From Streptomyces vietnamensis (GTDB lineage Bacteria > Actinomycetota > Actinomycetes > Streptomycetales > Streptomycetaceae), in the NCBI RefSeq assembly GCF_000830005.1, contig NZ_CP010407.1, forward strand, positions 6,708,001-6,772,000: 64,000 nucleotides of DNA, in the 5' to 3' direction. This document shows positions 1 through 7,965 of this stretch, in pieces. The notes beneath the pieces were generated by a model. That model was given only the letters and a program-made list of their open reading frames with translations, searched no databases and was not told the origin of the DNA. The position numbers and the translations under genes were made by a program. How positions within the stretch are numbered: position 1 is the stretch's first letter; each line of letters opens with the position of its first letter.

Positions 1-79
1 CTCGGCAGGCGTGGGCGCCCATCTCTCCCGCGCCGCCCGTGACGAGGACTCGCTTTCCTGTGCGGTGTTCAGCAGCCAT
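1..79 (-). CDS. SDR-family oxidoreductase, N-terminal fragment (runs off window)
   Basis: Only the first 26 residues are inside the window. They contain a basic start followed by RVLVTGGAGEMGAHACR, a Rossmann beta-alpha start with the glycine-rich TGGAGxxG nucleotide-binding motif typical of short-chain dehydrogenases. The ATG at 79-77 is preceded on the minus strand by an AGGAG ribosome site. The start overlaps the end of the upstream thioesterase gene by 11 bp, so the two are probably translationally coupled. Substrate cannot be inferred from this much sequence; family assignment rests on the motif alone. Confidence 0.7.
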   Translation of the reverse strand, partial: MAAEHRTGKRVLVTGGAGEMGAHACR

Positions 80-530
80 CGTGGGTCTCACTCTCCTGTT
101 TGTCGGCGGAAGTCGGGTCCTGGAGACGGTCGGGAGACGCGTGCTCGATGTCGGCGTCGAGCGCAGCACGCTCGCTCGCGGTGAGCGGCCGTGAGCGGCG
201 AGCCTCGACGTCCCAGGCCACGAGCGTCGCTTCGGAGCGGTTGCGGACAGTGCCCGCGGCGTCGAGGAGCAGCTCCGCCAGGTCGAAACTCGAGCGGCCC
301 ACGCGCACCGGCCGCATGACGACCTGCAGCGGGCCGTCCTCCTCGAGGATCTCCCTGAGGTACTCCATCCGGTGCGAGGCCACGACGTACGCGGGCGCGC
401 GGGTCCGCCAACGGTCGCGCAGGTACTCCATCCGCGCCTGTTCGAAGGCCTTGGGGTAGACGGCGGCGGTCAGGTGGCCCAGGTAGTCGAAGTCGTACGT
501 CCACGGGTGCACCGTCGTTGTCCAGCTCAT
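69..530 (-). CDS. Acyl-CoA thioesterase, 4HBT/hotdog-fold
   Basis: This 153-residue protein has the length of a single hotdog domain. Residues about 9-20 read PWTYDFDYLGHL, matching the YxxDxDxxGH(V/L) signature of YbgC/4-hydroxybenzoyl-CoA thioesterases, where the second Asp is catalytic in the family. It would hydrolyse an acyl-CoA in the cytoplasm. I chose the ATG at 530 because the domain begins there; a longer frame reaches 935 but reads through the divergent promoter. It precedes and overlaps the partial SDR gene and is transcribed away from the acyl-CoA ligase/carboxylase operon at 649, so it probably serves the same catabolic block. The acyl group is unknown. Confidence 0.78.
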   Translation of the reverse strand: MSWTTTVHPWTYDFDYLGHLTAAVYPKAFEQARMEYLRDRWRTRAPAYVVASHRMEYLREILEEDGPLQVVMRPVRVGRSSFDLAELLLDAAGTVRNRSEATLVAWDVEARRSRPLTASERAALDADIEHASPDRLQDPTSADKQESETHDGC

Positions 531-563
531 GGCGTGGTCCAGGTCAATGCGATCTCCAGGGTC

Positions 564-616
564 TTGACATCGGATGCGCGAGAACCGTTTTATATCAAGC
601 GTCTGAAATAAGAAAC
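564..616 (+). promoter_or_regulatory. Divergent promoter region with possible operator
   Basis: TTGACA at 564-569 is followed after 18 bp by TTTTAT (588-593), a plausible vegetative promoter for the ligase/carboxylase operon. An imperfect inverted repeat with half-sites GTTTnnTAT (587-595) and ATAnnAAAC (608-616) overlaps the -10 and start region. This AT-rich patch stands out in GC-rich DNA. It could bind a TetR-type repressor, but none is adjacent. Confidence 0.45.
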
Positions 617-648
617 CCCTCCCGCCCGATCGATGAAGGGACCACCCC

Positions 649-2202
649 GTGAATGACGTCGGCAGGTGTCGGCCGCCCGCGGTCGACCGCGTCAGCCCGG
701 TTGACGATTTGTTGCGTGCGGTCGCCCAGGACGCCGACCGCACGGTGCTGCGGTCCCGCAGTGAGGTCCTCTCCGTGGGGGAGCTGGCCGACCGGGCGCG
801 CCGCGTGGCTGTGGCGCTCGGGCGACGCGGCGTATCAGCGGGGGACCGCGTGGCGCTGGTCAGCGGCAACTCGATCGACCGGGTCGTATGGATGTTCGGC
901 ATCTGGTGGCTCGGAGCGGTCGAGGTGTCGGTCAACGTCGAGCTGCGCGGCCCGATGCTGGCGCATGTCCTGACCGACTCCGACCCCAGCCTGATCGTCT
1001 GTCAGGACGGACTCCTGGAGCAGGTCCGCGACGCGGCGGTCGGGGACGTCCTGCCCATGAGCGCGCTGACGGCGGAGCCGGTCGACCGTGTGGCCCGGGA
1101 GGAACTCGACGCGGCGCAGCGCGGATTCGGTCCCGGCGAACTCGCGACCATCCTCTACACGTCGGGGACGACCGGTCCGGCCAAAGGCGTGATGCTCCCG
1201 CGTGCCTACTTCTCGAACCTGGCCGAGGTCTGGACCGACCGGCTCGGCCTCAGCGCCGATGACATCGGCTACTTCCCGCTGCCGTTCTTCCATGTGGACG
1301 GTCACGTCCAGCTCACGGCGTGCTTGCAGTCGGGCGGCTCGATGGCCTTCCGCGAGCGGTTCTCCGTCTCGGAGTACTTCACCGACGTCAGTCGCTTCGG
1401 AGCGACCTGGGCGACGGGGGTGGGATCGATGCTCTCGATGCTGGCCCAGGCGGAGTTGCCCGAGCCGGTCCCGCGCCACCTCACCCGGCTGGTCGGGGCG
1501 CCGGTTCCGCAGATCGCCTACGAGACGTTCGAGGACCGGCTCGGCATCCCGGTCCTGACGCTCTTCGGCCAGACCGAGTGCGACGGCATCGCGATGGACA
1601 GCGCCGAGCAGCGACGCCGCGGTGCGGCGGGACGGACGCACGAAGCGATCGAGGTGCAGGTGGTCGATGCGAATGACCGACCGGTTCCCGTGGGCGAGAC
1701 GGGCGAGATCCTCTACCGCCCGCGCGGACCGCACCTCACGGCCCTGGGGTACTGGCGCCGACCCGAGGCGACGGTCGAGGCGTGGCGCAACCTGTGGTTC
1801 CACACCGGCGACTCCGGCCATCTCGACGCCGAGGGCTTCCTCTACTTCGACGGGCGCCGGACGGACAGCTTCCGCCGACGCGGCGAGAACATCTCGGTGT
1901 GGGAGCTGGAGCACAGCCTGAACCTGGCCGCCGGCGTCCGGGAGTGCGTGGCCATCGCCGTCCGTGACGAGCACGGCGGCGAGGACGAGATCAAGGTCTT
2001 CGTCGTCCCGGAAGGGGAGGCCCTGGTGCTCGAGGAGTTCATCGAACACTGCCGCAAGGTGCTTCCCCGATTCGCCGTGCCGCGCTACCTGACGGTGACC
2101 GACGGCTCCGAATTCATCCGCAGCGCCGGGACCGGTGTGGTCCAGAAACACCTGCTCTCCCGCGACATCACGTCGCCCGACGTCATGGAAGTGCCCCGAT
2201 GA
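649..2202 (+). CDS. AMP-dependent acyl-CoA ligase (CaiC/FadD-like)
   Basis: The 517-residue protein belongs to the ANL adenylate-forming superfamily and should activate a carboxylic acid to its CoA thioester via an acyl-adenylate. Residues about 168-181 hold the phosphate-binding loop YTSGTTGPAKG. About 305-311 is FGQTEC (A5 motif), about 384-390 is FHTGDSG (A7), and RRGENIS lies near 408. The C-terminus retains GTGVVQKHLL with the expected lysine. The RRGENIS form resembles crotonobetaine/carnitine-CoA ligases more than long-chain FadD. The GTG at 649 is preceded by GAAGGGA. The stop overlaps the next gene by 4 bp, so the ligase probably makes the substrate for the carboxylase encoded next. 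Confidence 0.85.
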   Translation: MNDVGRCRPPAVDRVSPVDDLLRAVAQDADRTVLRSRSEVLSVGELADRARRVAVALGRRGVSAGDRVALVSGNSIDRVVWMFGIWWLGAVEVSVNVELRGPMLAHVLTDSDPSLIVCQDGLLEQVRDAAVGDVLPMSALTAEPVDRVAREELDAAQRGFGPGELATILYTSGTTGPAKGVMLPRAYFSNLAEVWTDRLGLSADDIGYFPLPFFHVDGHVQLTACLQSGGSMAFRERFSVSEYFTDVSRFGATWATGVGSMLSMLAQAELPEPVPRHLTRLVGAPVPQIAYETFEDRLGIPVLTLFGQTECDGIAMDSAEQRRRGAAGRTHEAIEVQVVDANDRPVPVGETGEILYRPRGPHLTALGYWRRPEATVEAWRNLWFHTGDSGHLDAEGFLYFDGRRTDSFRRRGENISVWELEHSLNLAAGVRECVAIAVRDEHGGEDEIKVFVVPEGEALVLEEFIEHCRKVLPRFAVPRYLTVTDGSEFIRSAGTGVVQKHLLSRDITSPDVMEVPR

Positions 2203-3776
2203 ACACACCCGGTGGATTCAACTGGCCGGACGCCCTGTCCGAGTTCGACGAACGCCGCGCCCGGGCCCGCCGGCTCGGCGGCGAGCGGCGGGTGGCACGC
2301 CAGAAGGAACAGGGCCGCTACACGATTCGCGAGCGCATCGACGCCATTGCCGACAGTTTCAGCGAGATCGGCGAGTTCGCCGTCTTCGAGGAGTACGACG
2401 CGCTCGGCAACAGGATCGGCACCCTTCCCGCGAGCTACGTCTGCGGTCTCGCGCGCGTGGACGGCCGACCCGTGGCCCTGGGAGGGGAGGACTTCACGGT
2501 ACGCGCCGGTGCTCCGCAGTCCTACCTCGACCGCATGAAGGGCGGGATGGGAGGTTTCGTCGAGGACCTCGCCCACGAGTACAAGATCCCGCTCATGATG
2601 TTCGTGGAAGGCATCGGCGGAGACGTCGCGGCCCAGGAGGGCAAGGGACACGCCTACCTCACCAGTTCCATGAGCTGGACCCGCTCGTTCGAACTCCTCG
2701 ACGAGGTGCCGGTCCTGACCATGGTGAGCGGCGCCGCCGTGGGAGCCAGCGCGGCGCGGGCCGTGGCCAGCCACTTCTCGGTGATGACCAAGGACTCCGT
2801 GATCTTCGCCGGGGGGCCTCCGCTGGTGAAGCGCGCACTGGGCATCGACATCGACAAGCACGAGCTGGGCGGTGGACCCGCCGCGACCGGCTGCGGCGCC
2901 GTCGACAACCTGGCGCGGGACGAGGACGACGCGATGGCCCAGATGCGCGCGGTGCTGGGCTACTTGCCGCAGAACGTCTGGCAGCTCCCGCAGCGCACAG
3001 CCTGCGACGATCCCGTCGACCGCCGTGCGCCGGAGCTCCTCGACATCATCCCCGAGAACCGGCGGCAGGCCTATCGCGCGGCCAAGGTGATCAATGCCGT
3101 GGTCGACGAGGGCTCGTTCTTCGAGATCGGCTCCAGGTGGGGCAAGAGCCTGGTCACCGGTCTCGCCCGGATCGACGGGATGCCGATCGGTGTCCTCGCG
3201 AGCAACCCGCAGCACCTCGGTGGGGCGATGGACGCCGCCGCGGCCGAGAAGCAGGTGCGGCTGATGAATCTCTGCAACACCTTCCACCTCCCGGTCCTCT
3301 ACTTCGTCGACGTTCCCGGGTTCATGGTCGGTCCGCAGGCGGAGCGGGCCAACGTCATGCGATGGGGAGTCCGCGCGATCCGGTCGGTCGTCGAGGCGAC
3401 GGTGCCCATCATCACGGTGCAGGTGCGCAAGGCGTACGGCCTGGCCGTCTCCGCGACCGCCAACCCGGACCGGCTCGGGCTGCGTCTGGCCTGGCCCAGC
3501 GGCGAGTGGGGCGACCTTCCGATCGAAGGAGGTGTGGAGGCCGCCTACCGGCGCGAGATCGAGGCCGCGGAGGATCCCGACCGGATGCGGGCGGAGATCG
3601 AGGCCCGCATGCACTCCCTCGTCGATCCCTGGCGGACCGTCGAGGCGTTCGGCGTGGAGCACATGATCGACCCGCGCGAGACCCGAGAGGTCGTGGCCTC
3701 GTTCCTCGACGCCGGTCAGGGAGCGCTTGCCGCTGCCGTGAACCCGGTGGGTCAGGACAGGAGCCGTCGCCGATGA
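2199..3776 (+). CDS. Acyl-CoA carboxylase, carboxyltransferase (beta) subunit
   Basis: A 525-residue crotonase-fold carboxyltransferase of the PccB/AccD/MccB type, which transfers the carboxyl group from carboxybiotin to an acyl-CoA. Visible landmarks are the N-terminal R(Q)KEQGRYTIRERID segment, the acyl-CoA/biotin pocket around residues 205-225 with GGPPLVKRALG, and the C-terminal VDVPGFMVG around 370-378. Length is normal for the family. It overlaps the ligase by 4 bp and is followed by separate genes for the carrier protein and biotin carboxylase, together giving a complete carboxylase. Acyl specificity (propionyl, methylcrotonyl, geranyl or another group) cannot be read from the sequence; the neighbouring ligase suggests an unusual acid. 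Confidence 0.88.
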   Translation: MNTPGGFNWPDALSEFDERRARARRLGGERRVARQKEQGRYTIRERIDAIADSFSEIGEFAVFEEYDALGNRIGTLPASYVCGLARVDGRPVALGGEDFTVRAGAPQSYLDRMKGGMGGFVEDLAHEYKIPLMMFVEGIGGDVAAQEGKGHAYLTSSMSWTRSFELLDEVPVLTMVSGAAVGASAARAVASHFSVMTKDSVIFAGGPPLVKRALGIDIDKHELGGGPAATGCGAVDNLARDEDDAMAQMRAVLGYLPQNVWQLPQRTACDDPVDRRAPELLDIIPENRRQAYRAAKVINAVVDEGSFFEIGSRWGKSLVTGLARIDGMPIGVLASNPQHLGGAMDAAAAEKQVRLMNLCNTFHLPVLYFVDVPGFMVGPQAERANVMRWGVRAIRSVVEATVPIITVQVRKAYGLAVSATANPDRLGLRLAWPSGEWGDLPIEGGVEAAYRREIEAAEDPDRMRAEIEARMHSLVDPWRTVEAFGVEHMIDPRETREVVASFLDAGQGALAAAVNPVGQDRSRRR

Positions 3777-3824
3777 GCCCCACCAGGTGCGACGTGACCA
3801 CCCTCAGCAAGGAGGAGAACAATC

Positions 3825-4040
3825 ATGAATGAGATAGCGGCCGACTGTGCGGCGACGGTGTGGAAGGTCGTCGCGGCACCGGGGGACCAGGTCAGGGAGG
3901 GCGACGTGCTGCTCATCCTCGAGTCGATGAAGATGGAGATCCCGATCGAGGCCGAGGACGACGGCGTCGTGGCGGAGATCCACGTGGGCGAGGGAGCCGT
4001 CGTCGCCGACGGCGACCTCCTCGTGACGATGGAGGGCTGA
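3825..4040 (+). CDS. Stand-alone biotin carboxyl carrier protein, 71 aa
   Basis: A single biotinyl/lipoyl-attachment domain with the biotinylation motif ESMKMEIP at residues 33-40, the modified lysine being Lys36. It carries carboxybiotin between the biotin carboxylase and carboxyltransferase encoded on either side. At 71 residues it is only the domain itself; usual bacterial BCCP has a long N-terminal extension, and actinobacterial AccA carries this domain fused. Small free carriers of this size are known in mycobacteria (the TB7.3 type). A strong AAGGAGGAG ribosome site precedes the ATG, suggesting high expression relative to its partners. Confidence 0.93.
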   Translation: MNEIAADCAATVWKVVAAPGDQVREGDVLLILESMKMEIPIEAEDDGVVAEIHVGEGAVVADGDLLVTMEG

Positions 4041-4044
4041 GCTC

Positions 4045-5418
4045 ATGTTCGACAAGGTCCTCGTGGCGAACCGGGGCGAGATCGCCGTACGCGTCATCAC
4101 GACCCTGCGGCGTCTCGGCATCGCGAGCGTCGCCGTCCACTCCGACGTCGACGCCGGCAGCCTGCACGTCCGGATGGCCGACGAGAGCGTGCCCATCGGC
4201 GCCGCCCCGGTGGCGGAGAGCTACCTGAGGTTCGATCGCATCATCGAGGCGGCCCTCGCCACCGGTGCCCAGGCGATCCATCCCGGCTACGGCCTGCTGT
4301 CCGAGAACCCGGAGTTCGCCCGCGCGTGCGCGGCTGCCGGCCTGGTGTTCATCGGTCCGAGCCCCGAGTCGATGGAGATGATGTCGTCGAAGATCCAGGC
4401 CCGAGTGACGATGACGGCGGCTGGTGTCCCCGTCGTTCCGGGGGGTACCGACCCGATCCATCCCGGACCCGAGGCGTTCGCGACGGCGGAGGCGATCGGC
4501 TATCCCGTCGCCGCCAAGGCGGCGAGCGGCGGGGGCGGGAAGGGGTTCCGCGTGGCCCGCGGACCCGACGAGCTCGCCGCCGCGGTGGAGGGGGCGTCGG
4601 GTGAGGGCGAGCGCTTCTTCGGAGATCCCACGGTCTATCTGGAGCGCTACCTCGACAACCCCCGTCATGTCGAAGTGCAGATCATCGCCGACACGCACGG
4701 CAACGTAGTTCACCTGTTCGAGCGGGACTGCTCGGTGCAGCGCCGGCACCAGAAGCTGGTCGAGGAGGCGCCCTGTCCGCTGCTCACGGACGCCCAGCGC
4801 GCACACCTCGGGGAGATCGCGGTGCGGGCGGCGCGAGCCGCCGACTACCACTCCCTCGGCACGGTCGAGGGACTGCTCGTCGGCGACGACTTCTACTTCC
4901 TCGAGATGAACACCCGCATCCAGGTCGAGCACCCCGTGACCGAGCTCGTCACCGGTCTCGATCTGGTGGAGGAGCAGATCCGCATCGCGGCCGGCGAACC
5001 GCTGGGCTTCGGGCAGTCCGACGTGCGGGTCGACGGCCACGCGATCGAGTGCCGGATCAACGCCGAATCGGCCGCCAAGAACTTCCGTCCCGCCCCGGGC
5101 CGGATCGAGCGGTTCGTCGCACCGGTAGGAGACGGAGTGCGGGTCGACACCGGTGTCGCCGACGGAGACGCCGTCCACCCCTACTACGACCCGATGATCG
5201 CCAAGGTGATCACCTGGGGCGAGGACCGCCGAGCGGCCACCGAGGCGATGCGCAAGGCCCTCGACGACATCGTGGTCGCGGGCCTGCCGACGCTGATCCC
5301 GTTCCATCGCGCACTCCTCGCGAGTGAGGAGTGGGAACGCGCGAGCACCTGCCGAGAGCTGGTCGAGGACCGGGCCTGGTTGAAGTCCACCGACGCCTGG
5401 GCCGACAGTTCCGGGTGA
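4045..5418 (+). CDS. Acyl-CoA carboxylase, biotin carboxylase subunit
   Basis: A 457-residue biotin carboxylase that carboxylates biotin on the carrier protein using ATP and bicarbonate. The N-terminus VLVANRGEIAVRV is the family signature. The ATP-grasp glycine loop GGGGKGFR lies near residues 160-168, and the catalytic strand EMNTRIQVEHPVTE is near 287-300. Length matches the free AccC type (about 450), not the fused AccA of about 600-660 that is normal in actinobacteria. It starts 4 bp after the carrier gene and is the last gene of the 649-5418 operon. The stop is followed within 3 bp by a palindromic promoter element. Confidence 0.9.
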   Translation: MFDKVLVANRGEIAVRVITTLRRLGIASVAVHSDVDAGSLHVRMADESVPIGAAPVAESYLRFDRIIEAALATGAQAIHPGYGLLSENPEFARACAAAGLVFIGPSPESMEMMSSKIQARVTMTAAGVPVVPGGTDPIHPGPEAFATAEAIGYPVAAKAASGGGGKGFRVARGPDELAAAVEGASGEGERFFGDPTVYLERYLDNPRHVEVQIIADTHGNVVHLFERDCSVQRRHQKLVEEAPCPLLTDAQRAHLGEIAVRAARAADYHSLGTVEGLLVGDDFYFLEMNTRIQVEHPVTELVTGLDLVEEQIRIAAGEPLGFGQSDVRVDGHAIECRINAESAAKNFRPAPGRIERFVAPVGDGVRVDTGVADGDAVHPYYDPMIAKVITWGEDRRAATEAMRKALDDIVVAGLPTLIPFHRALLASEEWERASTCRELVEDRAWLKSTDAWADSSG

Positions 5419-5420
5419 CC

Positions 5421-5470
5421 GGTGCAAAGTGCACCACTGGGCTTCCGGTGACGCCCCAAGTGTGCGTGGC
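5421..5470 (+). promoter_or_regulatory. Palindromic promoter module without a recognisable gene (copy 1)
   Basis: GGTGCA-AAG-TGCACC (5421-5435) is a perfect inverted repeat. Exactly 25 bp further on lies TGTGCGTGGC (5461-5470). The same two boxes with the same 25-bp gap occur at 9914-9963 ahead of the monooxygenase gene. The only plus-strand reading frame following this copy lacks any recognisable protein. Confidence 0.6.
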
Positions 5471-5535
5471 GCGGGCCCGAGCCGTTGCCGAATCATGTGG
5501 CTACCGGGTCGGGCGAATCGGCCCAGCGGATCGAG

Positions 5536-5565
5536 TTCAGGAGCCACTCCATGGCCGGCACCAGC
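5536..5565 (+). other. Ribosome site and start-codon remnant resembling the monooxygenase 5' end
   Basis: CAGGAG at 5539-5544 followed by ATGGCCGGCACCAGC at 5551-5565 would encode MAGTS. The monooxygenase gene at 10042 begins with GAGGAG and MAGTN, and the distance from the TGTGCGTGGC box to the ATG is 80 bp here and 78 bp there. Beyond the first five codons no similarity is seen, and the frame runs antisense into the TetR gene. I infer a scar of a lost or duplicated gene start. Confidence 0.45.
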
Positions 5566-5640
5566 GTCCTTGCAGCCGCCGGGTCGCGGCGGCCGGCCGG
5601 TCCTGCCCGGAGGGATTCGCGGAACGAGGCCCGTCGGGGC

Positions 5641-6270
5641 TCAGTGATCCACCGCGTCGAGAGTGCTCATCGCGAGGGCGGATTCGACCCACGTCCGGAC
5701 CGGGGGCGAGGCGGTGGGATCGTCGCCCTGCCAGAGGTTCGAACCGAGCACCGCATAGCTGGCGTAGCCGTCGATGAGCGCCACCAGGTGGTCACCGATC
5801 TCCCTCGCCCGGGACATGGGCAGGTCGCGGAAGACCAGCGCCGCGCGCACGTGGGTCTCGACGGTCGAGCGCCACGACCTGAGATAGTTGATCATCTCCT
5901 GCCCCAGTTTCTCCGGGGAACTCGCCGCCTCCGCGTAGAAGAACAGGGTGATCCGGCCGAAAGCCACCGACGGCCCGTCGAGCGGTATCTGCGCGGTGAG
6001 TACGCGAACCAGTCGCTCGACCGGGTCGAGCCCCGTGTCGTCCGCGATCGTGGCCAGCCGGCGGCCGGAGAGCCAGAACGCGTGTCGGAAGGCCAGTCGC
6101 AACAGGTCGTCCCGACCGCCGACGTAGTGATTCAGCACGCCGGTTGACCAGCCGCTGCGGTCCGCGACCTCCCGCAGGGTGACGCCCGAAACGCCCTCCT
6201 CGGCGACGATCGCGAGGACGGCGTCAGCGATCTCAGCACGCCGTTGGCGGTGGTCGACGATCTTCGGCAT
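5641..6270 (-). CDS. TetR-family transcriptional regulator
   Basis: A 209-residue TetR repressor. Residues about 8-55 form the N-terminal helix-turn-helix, with RAEIADAVLAIVAEEG leading into GVTLREVADRSGWSTGVLNHYVGGRDDLL. The remainder is a helical ligand-binding domain. I prefer the ATG at 6270 (MPKIVDHRQRR) over the one at 6288, because the latter falls inside the AT-rich palindrome between this gene and the divergent GMC oxidoreductase. That palindrome is probably its operator, so it likely represses itself and the 6328-9892 operon until an intermediate binds. The ligand is unknown. Confidence 0.87.
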   Translation of the reverse strand: MPKIVDHRQRRAEIADAVLAIVAEEGVSGVTLREVADRSGWSTGVLNHYVGGRDDLLRLAFRHAFWLSGRRLATIADDTGLDPVERLVRVLTAQIPLDGPSVAFGRITLFFYAEAASSPEKLGQEMINYLRSWRSTVETHVRAALVFRDLPMSRAREIGDHLVALIDGYASYAVLGSNLWQGDDPTASPPVRTWVESALAMSTLDAVDH

Positions 6271-6275
6271 GACGC

Positions 6276-6304
6276 TATTTAAACACAACCGATTGAGTTA
6301 AATA
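6276..6304. promoter_or_regulatory. Probable TetR operator
   Basis: TATTTAA (6276-6282) and TTAAATA (6298-6304) form a perfect 7-bp inverted repeat with a 15-bp spacer. It lies between the divergent tetR and GMC oxidoreductase start codons and is very AT-rich against the local base composition. Confidence 0.6.
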
Positions 6305-6327
6305 CCGACTCTGCAAGGAGCGCGCTC

Positions 6328-7965
6328 ATGACCACGACCGGCTCGTCCGCCAGGCGCGACGACATCGATGCGCTGATCATCGGCGCGGGCCCATCCGGCG
6401 TCACCGCTGCCCGGCTGCTGGCCGAGAGCGGGTTCCGCGTGACCGTTCTGGAACAGGGCGACTGGCCCGACGTCGCCGACTACCCCAGCGACAAGCCCGA
6501 ACGGGACCTGCTCATCGCCGGCCCCTGGAACCCCAACCCCAACCACCGCCACCGGCCGAGCGACTACCCCGTCAACGACTCCGACTCCGACGTGCACCCG
6601 CTGATGTTCAACGGGGTCGGCGGCAGCAGCGTCCTGTTCTGGGCGGAGTGGCCCCGGATGATCCCGTCCGACTTCCGGGTCCGCACCCTGGACGGCATCG
6701 CCGACGACTGGCCCCTGACCTACGAGGACCTGCAGCCCTACTACGAGGCCGTCGACGAGATGATCGGCGTCTCGGGACTGGGCGGCAACGTCGCCTACCC
6801 GCCCGGCTACGTGCCTCCCCAACCGCCGCTCCCCATCGGCCGCATCGGCCGGCTCGCCGCCGAAGGCATGAACAAGCTGGGCATCGGCTGGTGGCCCGGC
6901 ACCTCGGCGATCCTGTCGCAGAGCACCGGCTCCCGAGGGGCGTGCGCGCGGTGGGGGACGTGTGGGAGCGGCTGTCCCGAGGGGGCGAAGGCCTCCTTCG
7001 ACGTGGCCATGTGGCCCGGTGCGCTGGCGGCTGGTGTCAACCTGGTGACCGGGGCGCGGGTCAGGGAGATCACCGTCTCCGACCAGGGCCTCGCGACCGG
7101 CGCCACCTGGGTCGACCGCGAGGGAGCCGAGAGGCACACGTCCGCGCCGGTGGTGATCGTGTGCGCCAACGGGGTGGGCACGCCCCGCCTGCTCCAGCTG
7201 TCCACCTCTCCGCTGTTCCCGGACGGACTGGCGAACTCCTCCGGCTACGTCGGGCGCAATCTGATGATGCACCCGGTGGCGACGGTCCTGGGCGAGTACG
7301 AGCAGGAGCTCGAGCCCTGGCTCGGGCCGGAGAGCCACCCGGTCTGGTCCATGCACTTCGCGGAGACGGACCTCAGCCGCGGTTTCCACCGCGGCGCCAA
7401 GTGGACGGCTGTCGTGCTGCAGGGGCCGGTGGGCCTGCTCCAGCGGTTCGCGGAGCTGCCGCTCGCCGAGCGCAGCGGTCCGGCCGGGCACGCCCTCGTC
7501 GAACGCCTGCACGGCAGATCGTTCGAGATCTCGGCCTCGATCGAGGACCTGCCCGACCTCGACAACAGGGTGACCCTCGACCCGGACCTCGTCGACAGCG
7601 ACGGCATCCCGGCACCGAAGATCCACTACAGGATGTCGGACGAGAGCCGGCGTGCCCTCGACTGGAACCTGGACCGCATCGTCGAGGTCCACGAGGCCGC
7701 CGGCGCCATCTCCACCAAGCGCGTGGACTTCGCTGGCGAGACCGGATGGCACCTGCTCGGCACCGCCCGCTGCGGCAACGATCCTGCCACGTCGGTGGTC
7801 GATGGCTACGGACGGTCCCACGACGTCCCCAACCTCTACATCTTCGACGGCAGCGTCTTCGTGACGTCCTCGGCGGTGAATCCGACGCCGACGATCACCG
7901 CCTTCGCCCTCCGTGCCACCGAGCACCTGATCGAGACCGCTGCTTCCCAAAGGACTCCGCTGTGA
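6328..7965 (+). CDS. GMC-family FAD-dependent oxidoreductase
   Basis: A 545-residue flavoprotein of the glucose-methanol-choline family, oxidising an alcohol to an aldehyde or ketone. ALIIGAGPSGVTAA (residues 15-28) binds the ADP of FAD, FNGVGGSSVLF near residue 93 is the second FAD segment, and the C-terminal NPTPTITAFALRATEHL is the typical GMC end. A cysteine-rich CARWGTCGSGCPEGAK near residues 207-222 is shared with sugar and sterol dehydrogenases of the GMC group. AAGGAG precedes the ATG. It overlaps the next gene by 4 bp and is divergent from tetR across the operator. It could supply the ketone for the monooxygenase at 10042; the natural substrate is unknown. Confidence 0.85.
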   Translation: MTTTGSSARRDDIDALIIGAGPSGVTAARLLAESGFRVTVLEQGDWPDVADYPSDKPERDLLIAGPWNPNPNHRHRPSDYPVNDSDSDVHPLMFNGVGGSSVLFWAEWPRMIPSDFRVRTLDGIADDWPLTYEDLQPYYEAVDEMIGVSGLGGNVAYPPGYVPPQPPLPIGRIGRLAAEGMNKLGIGWWPGTSAILSQSTGSRGACARWGTCGSGCPEGAKASFDVAMWPGALAAGVNLVTGARVREITVSDQGLATGATWVDREGAERHTSAPVVIVCANGVGTPRLLQLSTSPLFPDGLANSSGYVGRNLMMHPVATVLGEYEQELEPWLGPESHPVWSMHFAETDLSRGFHRGAKWTAVVLQGPVGLLQRFAELPLAERSGPAGHALVERLHGRSFEISASIEDLPDLDNRVTLDPDLVDSDGIPAPKIHYRMSDESRRALDWNLDRIVEVHEAAGAISTKRVDFAGETGWHLLGTARCGNDPATSVVDGYGRSHDVPNLYIFDGSVFVTSSAVNPTPTITAFALRATEHLIETAASQRTPL

